Assembly: GCA_941918925.1 (NCBI GenBank)
Contig: OW799234.1
Coordinates: forward strand, 13,220,501 to 13,284,500
DNA: 64,000 bases
DNA from: Phyto melanocephala
Taxonomy: Eukaryota > Arthropoda > Insecta > Diptera > Rhinophoridae
Reading direction: 5' to 3'
Below are positions 47,889 through 57,044 of the stretch, in pieces. Made by a program: the position numbers and the translations under genes. Under the pieces are notes generated by a model, which worked only from the letters and a program-made list of their open reading frames with translations, did not search any database and was not told the origin of the DNA. Position 1 is the stretch's first letter; each line of letters starts with the position of its first letter.

Positions 47889-49156
47889 TCAAAACCATTC
47901 ATTCAAATCTAAAGTAGTTTTTCCAAAATATTTTAATCTGAACTCGTAGTATATTGGACAAATTCCAATTAGGTGTAGAGTGTTTTCTGTAGCGTCTAGG
48001 TTACAAAGTGAGCACAGGCCAACTGATGAACTTTTGAAGGCCCTAGCATTAATATCTAATAATCCACCTCTTGCTCTTATTATTAAACTTGCAGCTCGAG
48101 AAGACAAATCTAAAGAAGAAAAGGGTTTCATGCAATAATCAACCTGCGAATATAAATCGTGAAATTGAGAGTTTCTTGCGTTAACCAGTAGATCATCTCT
48201 TTCCATAGTTGATAAAAGGTCTAAAATTTGTTTTGAGTATAAACATATAGGATTTTCAGCATTGTCGGGTACAAATTTAATATTTCCACATAAAGTGATC
48301 CATTGCTCTGCCCACTACGTCTTTTTTGATATTACCTTTTCAGCTAAAATACGTGGCAATCTGCAACTAGGCATGCGCAGTGCTTTATTAATGTAATCAA
48401 AGTGGAGCTTTAAAGTATTAACGTATAAAGAGTTTAAAATAGGACTAAGTATACATCCCTGCTTCACACCGTTGTCTACACTGAACGGTTCAGAAAATGT
48501 GTTACCATAAAGTACTTGACTTGTGTTATTTTCATAGTAAAGTTGTAAGATGCGAATTATTTTTGACGATAACCCCATACAGGATAATTTGTAAAAAAGA
48601 GAATTCCTTGGTATCATCAAATGCCCAGGAAAAATCTACAAAGAAAGCGTATGTGTTTTTGGCGTTAAGCTTATTTAAATGAACAATATTAGCGAGATTA
48701 AAAACGTTATCAATAGTAGAGTAGTTTTTTCTAAAGCCTGCCTGGTACTCCTTTAATATGTTGTTGACATCAATCCAATTAGTTATACGGTTTAAGAGAA
48801 TATTATTAAAAATTTTACACAATGTGTCGATTAACGATAATCCTCGATAATTTGTTGGACTATTTGGATCTCCTTTCTTCAAAAGCGGAATCAGAATTGA
48901 CTTTTTAAAGCTGCTTGGTATGTTTTCCTTAAAAAAAAATTTGGTTAAGCAGACAAAGAATTTCGTTTATGAAACAAACGGGAGCATATCTATAAAATTC
49001 ATAACTGATGCCATCAGAACCTGGAGCTTTGTTATGTTTTAATGAACGTAGCACTGAAGAGAGCTCACAAAGTTCAATTGGTGAATCAAGGAAAGCATCC
49101 GTAAAACAAGGCATACACCATTGTAATAAATTTGCGTGTACTGTGTTTTCGAGCAA
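47889..49156 (-). pseudogene. Truncated non-LTR retrotransposon reverse transcriptase
   Basis: The minus strand carries reverse transcriptase blocks in shifted frames. NKAPGSDGISYEFYR lies at 49080-49010. FKKSILIPLLKKGDPNSPTN, NYRGLSLID and EYQAGFRKNYSTID follow at 48920-48720. FVDFSWAFDD is near 48625, GVKQGCILSPILNSLYVN near 48450, and a C-terminal CSLCNLDATENTLHLIGICP zinc-like motif near 47985. The catalytic YADD segment is deleted between the LSP block and the C-terminal region. There is no endonuclease upstream: the 5' end stops near 49156. This is a dead, 5'-truncated jockey-superfamily-like LINE; the clade is not fixed. Confidence 0.85.
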
Positions 49157-49929
49157 AGTACTAATGAGAATTAAATATAAATTGCGTTACAAGTGTATTA
49201 AATATTAACATTATGAGCCTTGTAATTCATTCCATTACGCGATTGCGGAAAGCATTTTCTATGCGAAAGCAAAACTTAAAACTATTTATTCTGCTGCGGT
49301 ATTGTTCCGTTCTTGCGTTTAAGAGTGTTTTTACTTTCAAAAGTGTTAACATCTCTTTCAAATGTTTATTTTTACAAACAGCTAACGCAATAGTTATATA
49401 TAACACCGCAGGAACGAAAAATTGCAATTTGTATAACAATCGATATTTCTTTCCGATGCGGAACTAATAATTCTACTCACAACCAGCTATATTGTATTCA
49501 TTGCATATTGCTACTATTTTTTGTAAGTATGTGTTTACAGTATTCTATGCTTGTTGTTGGTAATTGCCATTAAAACATTTTGTATAACAATACAATTACT
49601 CAATTCACAACCTGTCGTAGGATGTAAGAAATTCACTTCTTCATATTGAAGAAAAACAGCGATAGTAACTACCTTTCCAGCTGTGATGTATTTATACGAC
49701 ATTATTAAAACTCGGGTAACATTGTTGTAAGTGTTGTACAAAAAGTTAATATTGTTCAAATTACCAAAAAAAATGTGTACAACTACTATGACGTACAACA
49801 CCTACGACAGCTTGTGAATTGAGCAAACATGTTTTAAAGTGTTGTATTGCATTCATGCAGGGATGGCAAATTAATATTTTTGCAGAATTAAAAAAATTAT
49901 TTTCATAGTATTTTTTGCCTCCAAAATAA
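49157..49929. other. AT-rich spacer, no gene seen
   Basis: No supported feature; small overlapping frames are not convincing. Confidence 0.4.
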
Positions 49930-49932
49930 TAA

Positions 49933-50049
49933 GGGCCGTATTCATAAAAAATATTTTAGGTTTATTTAAGGCTTATTTGACAGATGTTGTAGAGAAATTT
50001 GTCAAATAAGCCTTCAATAAATCTAAAATATTTTGTATGAATACGGCCC
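49933..50049. mobile_element. Palindromic Tourist-like (PIF/Harbinger) MITE
   Basis: It starts GGGCCGTATTCATA and ends TATGAATACGGCCC, with a TAA duplication on both sides. Each arm is about 50 bases (TTTTAGGTTTATT and AATAAATCTAAAA, then GGCTTATTTGACA and TGTCAAATAAGCC), around a loop of about 15 bases. The entire 117 bp can fold into one hairpin if transcribed. Confidence 0.85.
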
Positions 50050-50052
50050 TAA

Positions 50053-50739
50053 GTATTTAGAAGTTTTATACTGTTCACCTGTGTTGCCAATAGATTTGGT
50101 ATTCTGTTTGTTTTAATTTCTATAATATTTATTTCCGACCATATACATGACCCAGTTAGGAGACATAAACATTAAAACTAGTTGGAATATAATAAAAAAA
50201 AATCACTATAAAGAGGTGTAGATTTAACGTTTATATTAAGACTCTATGCTAATTGGGTAAACAATGAGAATACAAATAAAAGGTTTGAAAAGTTCTCCTT
50301 ATCGTGCAAGCTATAAAAATCCTTTTTGTTGCAGTATCAATGAGACATTAGTGCTGGAAACTGATTCTTATGTATATCTTGTTTTATTCACTAAAAAAAA
50401 AATAAAATAAAATAAATTTTTTTATTATTATTAATTTGTTTTTAATAATGTCAATTAAACCTAAACAGTTTGAAGACATATTTTTTTAACCACATTTAAA
50501 GTTTGAGAAAAATTATGTGAAGCCTAGCAGCCAAACCTAAACAAGAGCAGGCAAGCTTTTTTTGCAATTGGAAAATTCTATTTTTGACATGGCGTTAGGT
50601 ATGGAAGTTGGCTGCAGTACAACTGTTGTTTTTTTACTTTTGTAATTATTGAAAAGTAATGCTAGTTTAGCTAATTTCAAGTTAATCCAGCGATTTTATT
50701 TCTATTTAGTGAGTTTTATTGAAAAACATAAGTGAACAT
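50053..50739. other. AT-rich spacer, no gene seen
   Basis: No supported feature. Confidence 0.4.
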
Positions 50740-50945
50740 CAGGGACCGAAAGTAACAGTTATTTTGAAATTTCTAAACAAAAAAGACATATAGAAGTAAA
50801 TGTCGGAAAACGAATTCAAGTATACCATATTGATCCTTATGCATTAGTCTATGATAAAATATGTTGCTTTTTAAAATTTTGATTTTTTTTTTCGAGCAAG
50901 AATAAAAGTTATTTTTCGGATTTTTATTTTTTCGAGCCAATATCA
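50740..50945 (-). mobile_element. hAT MITE, truncated second copy
   Basis: Begins CAGGGACCGAAAGTAACAG and continues as the reverse complement of the right side of the element at 23381-24067 (GTATACCATATTGATCC, GCATTAGTCTATGAT). It then reaches two decayed units of the GTTATTTTT.GATTTTTATTT array and breaks off. The other end and TSD were not found. Confidence 0.75.
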
Positions 50946-51660
50946 AGTATATTTTAAACATCAGAATTTAGTTTTACTATCATGAGAGCTTCCAAATTGT
51001 CCACTGACAAATTGTACCGCAACTCTCCTAGAATCAGTTTGAGGGCTGAAAGATAGAGAGATCTACACTAACTTGTGTCGCAAGTACAGAATGTACAACA
51101 AAAGCCAGTCTACGTAGCCAGGAAAGTACATATATATTTCTTACTGTTGTTTTAAAAAATTTTTAGAAATCATGTAGAATGATTTACTAAATACCCGAAC
51201 AACTTCGTAACTCAGGCAAACCAGCGCCCACCATTGATTTAGAATACTTAGTATACAAAAATGTGAGAAATCACAAAAAAATAAAAATTTGGAGAAAAAC
51301 ACAGACTACAGGTCATCGTGTGCTACAGACTATACCGCATTGTTTTCTTGTCACCAAAATTTGTCTTGTTTTCTTTTAATTTGTTTTTTAATCAATTTAA
51401 CGGGTTATGTCTAAAATTTTTAACAAATTTTGATATAAATGTGCAAAATTAGCGATTTATCGCTATATTCTTAACTTAGTGAAAATTTTAGCTTTTTTCT
51501 AGCGATTTTAAGGACATATTTAGCGGGATTGGTTAAATGAGATCAACAACACGCGCTTCACACGTAAGAGTTACCAGATGTAAAAGTTTGTCAAGTTAAA
51601 AAATCAGCCTGTTATAACTGTTATTATTCAGATTAAAAACCTGTTTTAAAGGGTTTCAAT
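50946..51660. other. AT-rich spacer, no gene seen
   Basis: No supported feature. Confidence 0.4.
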
Positions 51661-51861
51661 TAGGATGATTGACTCGGTTTTACAACCGATGGAATACCCG
51701 GTTTTTTCCTATTTTTGCTAAATGTTGTTTTTTCGAATATCGAATACACCGGTTTTTTATATTTTATATATTTGAACCGGATAACCGTTTTTTTTTTAAT
51801 TCTAAATTTCAAACCATTTAAAAACCGGTTTCTTAAAAAAGTCGAATAATCGATCACCCTA
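51661..51861. mobile_element. ACCGGTT-repeat TIR element, copy 2
   Basis: Begins TAGGATGATTGACTCGGTTT and ends GTCGAATAATCGATCACCCT plus A. Outer termini TAGG.TGAT..A are inverted. It holds several CCGGTTTTTT motifs. The 8-bp flanks gtttcaat and ctttaaat agree at six positions, so a hAT-like 8-bp TSD is plausible but worn. Confidence 0.65.
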
Positions 51862-52130
51862 CTTTAAATCAATCTCTGTATAAAACTTTTGTAAATGTTA
51901 TCATTTTAACTTTTTGGTCAAGGTTAAAATATGTACTACATAATTTTTCATATTTTGTTACTTAAAAACGCCTTTGTAAAGTTTTTGCAAGCCTGCTTAA
52001 AATGCTGAATTATCTGAAAATGTTGAATAAGTATTTACTAAAATACTTTTTAAATTTATAATATTTCTCATACGTTTTTCATTTCATTTTTAAATGAAAA
52101 CTAAACAAAAAAAAAATAATTTTATTATAA

Positions 52131-52854
52131 TTATACCCTTCACCTGTGGTGCACAAGGGTATATATAGCTTTGTCATTCCGTTTGTAATTTCTACAATTT
52201 TCATTTCCGACCCCATAAAGTATATATTTTCTGAAAGCTTATGAATAGAGGAGTCGATTAAGCCCTGACCGTCTGTCCGTCTGTCCGTGTGTTGGTTGAA
52301 ATCAACTTTTAGAAGCAACTATATGTTCCTCAGATCTGTATATGGTATCAATCTCTTGGAAATATCCAGGAATGAATCGCTATTGAAATTCAGCACAATC
52401 GCCCCATAACTTTCTGAGATATGAGCAAAAAACCACGACCACCTCGTTTTTTTTCACAATTACAACAACAACATACATACATACGTACATGTAAAAAACA
52501 TACCAAACAAAAAAAATTACAAAAAAAAAAAAATATTAAAAATAAGAAAAAAATAATAAAAAAAACTAAAAAAAAAAAAATTTTAAAAAATTTAAAAAAA
52601 AATTTAAAAAAATTTTTCTAAAAAAATTTTAAAAAAATATAAAAAAAATAATAAAATATAAATAATATAATAAATAAAATAAAATAAAATTTTTTTGGCT
52701 CAGCTGGGATTCGATGCCACATTTATTCTAACGTGTACGTATGCACGTATTTTATATGGGATGAATGGTGATACAAACAATTGTTATTGCATGACTACAC
52801 GTTGTGAAGGGTATATAAGATTCGGCACGGCCGAATATAGCACTGTTACTTGTT
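52131..52854 (+). mobile_element. HINE copy
   Basis: TTATACCCTTCACCTGTGG start, (GTCY)n run at 52267-52290, poly(A)-rich centre (52500-52690), GTGAAGGGTATA, hairpin TTCGGCACGGCCGAA and TTACTTGTT end. Strongly similar by eye to the copy at 40798-41499, including a CAGCTGGGATTCGATGCCAC block. Frames through it are spurious. Confidence 0.85.
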
Positions 52855-53408
52855 ATTCTATGCCTTTGTTGTATATAAAAAAAACTAAATAAATCACTTC
52901 CCTGCTACATGACCATTTTCAACTTTGTACTCATGTTAATAATAATTATCACATATATTTAAAATAAATTAACTTTTTTCGCACATAATGTAAATTTCTT
53001 TAAAATTAAAACACAAGAAATAAAAACTATTCTTTCTGCTGTCTACACTATTTAATTTAAAATACAAACTATACTTTTTTTCTCTCTCTATCGCACTCCA
53101 TAACGCGAAAATTAATATTTATACATGTAAAATCTATATTTAAAATAGGTAGGTACATACTTATATATTAGTAAGTTTTGAAAGCCTATACTGTAGTCAG
53201 AACAAAGAAAAATTTTATAAACAAATTACATACATACATATTTACTTTTGATTATTGTAGTTGTTATTTTGTAACAATAACATGATAACAAAGCTGACAA
53301 TTATAAGTACATATTTGTATTAGTGGTGACAGCCATGGAATATCAAATATGATTAAACCAATTAAATTCATCATATGAACATATGTATGTACATACCATT
53401 CATTCTTA
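52855..53408. other. AT-rich spacer, no gene seen
   Basis: No supported feature. Confidence 0.4.
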
Positions 53409-53500
53409 CTAGCGGAACCCGGAGCGTTTTGCTGGTTTTTTGTTATTCCTAAAAATCGCTAGATCAGGAAACAATCGTCAATTAAGAAGTAGAAATCCTA
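53409..53500 (-). mobile_element. Helitron 3' end fragment
   Basis: ACTAGCGGAACCCGGAGCG is the reverse complement of a Helitron terminus (CTCCGGGTTCCGCTAG then T), similar to the end at 12358. Only the terminus is recognisable. Confidence 0.5.
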
Positions 53501-53519
53501 AATATCAATAATATACTTA

Positions 53520-53840
53520 TTGTAGCAACGGCTACCAGAACAAATAATCTTAAGAAATTCTGATGTCAACTGGCCACCAAGATCATGCGACCTAACGCAG
53601 TGCAATTTTTTTTTCTTTAGGGTCTTGTGAAATCTCAGACTCATGCGAATTAAACTGCAACAACTGAGCTTAAAGCCGGGATTCAACACGTTATCGGTAC
53701 AACTTTACATCTCTGTGAAAATTTAATGAAATTAGTAATGAACTGTCATTTAAGCCCTGGGGCCATTTCACCATTCCTTACTTAATCGGACCATGTCTTC
53801 TTTACAATCCAATAAAAAAGAAACACAACTACATATCTCA
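53520..53840 (+). pseudogene. DD41D mariner C-terminal relic
   Basis: Plus-strand codons near 53557 read NSDVNWPPRSCDLTQCNFFF, then GLVKSQTHAN and a C-terminal helix, matching the third catalytic block and tail. The Asp of PLDYF is replaced (QCNFF). Downstream text (AATCGGACCATGTCTTCTT) is shared with 23310-23330, so this relic and relic G belong to one subfamily. Confidence 0.65.
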
Positions 53841-54179
53841 AGAAAATACGTGAATTTAAATTTAATTTTTTTTTTTTGAGGAGACACAATTCGTTAATTA
53901 TTAAAATATCTTTTTGGGCTCTCTTTCACATACATAAATTTTTTAAAATTCAAAATTTTTATTTAAACGTATACAACTTAATCCTCATCCTCAGTTTTAA
54001 AGTTATAACTTTTTACTTTATACTTTTTTTTAGGGTGTCCAAAAAATCATGATTGAAAATGTAAAATGGTTCGCTTTGATCGTAAAGAAACAGTTTTGAC
54101 AACTGAAGTGTATTTTTTTTGCATGTAAAGAGGTAAAAATTCAAATTTTGCATACACCATGGTCGTCACCAATGTGTTT

Positions 54180-54950
54180 GTCGGACTCTTCCGCGGGCGT
54201 ACCGATTAAAAAACCCCCATAACTTCCACCCTTGGAAACTTTATCCACCCTGTAACCGCATTGCAGCTTACTTCAGGGTGGTTTCCTGATGGCTGTGACA
54301 GCCCCGTACCCGTCTCTGCCTGCTTCCATGCCACCGCTTGCTCCTCTTAGTTTCTAAGCTGATGCATCCAGATCCTTCTTCTTCATCCGCAGAATTTCCT
54401 CACAATATCGCTTCACATTTCGCCAGTTTTTCTCGCTGTGTAGCATGGTGGAGATTATATTTTCCACATTTATTGGGCCTATTTTTTTATTTCCAGCTCG
54501 TGGCGTTTTTGCGTCCATCTATAACACTTGAAAAAAAGTGTTTTCAATAGGGTGTTCCGCATTTACTAACTTTATGAAGATACTCTCGGAATTATCCGTG
54601 CCCTGTAAGCATTTGGGTTAGATAGTAGTTTATCCCACCTGTTGTTCTCCCGATCCAGTTCTTGAGGCGTGGAAGGAATCTGGCTGTCCACCTTCCTTTG
54701 GTCTCTGCTGTCCATCTTGTCTGCCTGGCTTGCAGAGTTTCGTGTGCAATCCGCCTAGCGTCCCCTAGCTGAAAAGTATTTTCCCTCTTTTTCGGTCTAT
54801 CCTAAGGTGGATAAGATAGCACCATTTCAGCTATCACAAGTATTGCAGTTCCTGACCCTGCGATATGCGTACGTTATCCTCACAACTAACAGTATACATA
54901 AGTATGTATACATCAGTGATGGAAAAGTTGTTACGATCGTACTTTTTTTG
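54180..54950 (-). pseudogene. R1-clade LINE, ORF2 C-terminus and 3' region
   Basis: Clearly more GC-rich than its surroundings. On the minus strand, codons near 54930-54800 give RITYAYRRV and LVIAEMVLSYPP. Near 54770-54590 they give LGDARRIAHETLQARQTRW, TKGRWTARFLPRLKNWIGR and INYYLTQMLTGHG, the conserved R1-type region after the reverse transcriptase. Near 54470-54370 follows INVENIISTMLHSEKNWRNV, then KRYCEEILRMKKKDL, the C-terminal helix. Stops and frameshifts separate the blocks. Text to about 54180 is the probable 3' UTR. The RT and endonuclease parts are absent. R1-clade members often target rDNA, but this copy is not in rDNA. Confidence 0.75.
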
Positions 54951-54966
54951 ATACTATTTCATTTGA

Positions 54967-55806
54967 AACAAGTAAGAGTGCTATATTCGGCCATGCCGAA
55001 TCTTATATACCCTTCACAACGTGTAGTCACGCAATAACAGTAGTTTGTATCACCATTCATCTCATATGAAATACGTACATACATATAAAAAACATACAGC
55101 TATAAAAACATCCCATTGTAAAATTAAAAATTAAAGTAAGTATGTTAAAAAAAATAAAAAAAAAATAATTTAAAAAAAAAAAATTAAAAAAATTTTTAAA
55201 GAAAGTTTAAAAAAAAAATTAAAAAAAAATTTTTTTTTAAAAATAATTAAAATATATATAATAAATATAAAACAAAAAAAAATAAAAAAAAAAAAAATTT
55301 AAAAAAAAATAATAAAAATATAAATAATATTATAAATAAAAAATAAAAAAAAAAATTAAAAAAAAAAATATAAAAAAAATTTTTTTTTGCCTCAGCTGGG
55401 ATTCGATGCCACGTTTTCTCTAACCAGTATACACGTTTGTATGTATGTATGTTGTTGTTGTAATGTTGTTTTTGTAAAAAAAATCGAGGTGGTCGTGGGT
55501 TTTTGCTCATATATCAGTTGTTTATGCACTGATGTGTCTGAATTTCAATACCGATCTACTCCCGAATATTTCTGATATTTTAATACCTCACCCGGGTCCG
55601 AGCGATGTCGGGGGGCTTCAAAAAGTTGATTTCAACATACACACGGACAGACGGTCAGACGGACAGACTGACAGGGCTTAATCGACTCCCCTATTCATAA
55701 GCTTTCAGAAAATATATACTTTATGGGGTCGGAAATCAAAATTGTAGAAATTTCACACGGAATGACAAACCTATATATACCCTTTTTCACTGTGTGAAGG
55801 GTATAA
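54967..55806 (-). mobile_element. HINE copy, reverse orientation
   Basis: AACAAGTAAGAGTGC, hairpin TTCGGCCATGCCGAA, TATACCCTTCACAAC at the left and GTGTGAAGGGTATAA at the right, i.e. a full HINE on the minus strand. A (GAC)-type run (55645-55675) and an A-rich centre (55145-55385) are present. It abuts the R1-clade LINE relic. Confidence 0.85.
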
Positions 55807-55988
55807 AAATACCGCGTTACTCCTCTGTAACATTTGATACTCTCAGTGATACGTCTAAAATTTAAAACCATTGATTTTTTAAATTCATCTGTTTTAGCAT
55901 TTCCCCTTCATCACTTGTAGTTTATGAAAATGGCAACTCTAGTTCTTATTATGTCTTCTTATTTTGTTAAATATAAAATATTACTGAT

Positions 55989-56511
55989 CAAGGCGAATTC
56001 AACATTAGGTGATGTTAAGAAGCCAGCTGATTGTTTTTTGTTCGTTTTATTTTTACGGCACAATGTCAAAGTTTGTTTACATTTAAATTAATTTTTATGT
56101 GCGTTGATTGAAAATTTTTATAAAAGTGTTAAAATTTGTGGAAAAAAATATAAAAAATACTAATATTTGTGCAATAACTTATTGGAAAATAAGTAAAACA
56201 CATTTTATAACAACATTTGTAATGTTTTTAATTCAAAAAATGCAAAATTTCCGTTGTGTTTGTCCAAGTGATTTAAAGTTCTGAAAATTGTGAAAAATGT
56301 GATATAAAACACAAATATGTGATATAAACTGGCACAAATTAAGGAAATAAATTAAAAATACTTATTTATTTTAAAACTTTTCGCGTAAATTTATAAAAAT
56401 AAAATTTTAATTAAAAGTAAACAAAAAATTTGTTTTTTTGTGTTTTGACATTCTCTTGGCCTTTTTGTGTTTGTTGCAGGGATGATATCACCTGATATTG
56501 AATTCGCCTTG
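55989..56511. mobile_element. TIR MITE with 8-bp TSD (CAAGG terminus)
   Basis: Ends CAAGGCGAATTCAACATTAG and the inverted ATATTGAATTCGCCTTG match, then continue as GGTGATGT and ATATCACC. The exact 8-bp repeat TTACTGAT flanks both sides (55981-55988, 56512-56519). The 8-bp duplication fits hAT or P-type elements; the CAAGG start does not decide. No ORF. Confidence 0.8.
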
Positions 56512-56597
56512 TTACTGATATTTCTGATTTTTATACCCTTCACACAGTGAAAAAGGGTATATATAGGTTTGTCATTCCGTGTGAAATTTCTACAATT

Positions 56598-57044
56598 TGT
56601 AGCAACTCACATTTACTTTATTTATTTCTTTTATATTTCTAACATCATATATAAACTTAACGATCATTTCAAATATAACTCTGTTTGTTTTTTATAATAT
56701 TTAAATACTACCCTGTGCATTTTTGAAAACTTGTTTAAATTTAACGTTTATTTTTAATACGACCCTGTGTTATAAACTATTTTTAATACTACTTATTTTT
56801 ACAACTGATAACATGTAAACGTTTACAATTGCTATAAAAGCAGGAGCACTTGTGTATATTTTTCAATTAGCATTCTGACGTTCAACAGTAAAGAACATTG
56901 TCTAGGCTTATTATAAGTACCAGACGTGCGCTTTCTGCTGAATTTATGAAAATCTAATAAAGTAATTATTTAAAATATTTTCTAAACTTATAAGAAGACT
57001 ATTATTTTATGAACAAATATAATCTTCGACATAAGATTTATTCA
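56598..57044 (+). repeat. 5' LTR
   Basis: Contains a TATAAAAG box at 56833-56840, a TCAATT initiator-like site about 30 bases downstream (about 56863), and an AATAAA poly(A) signal at 56956-56961. U3, R and U5 can therefore be ordered. The gag-pol ATG (57009) lies in U5. Confidence 0.93.
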
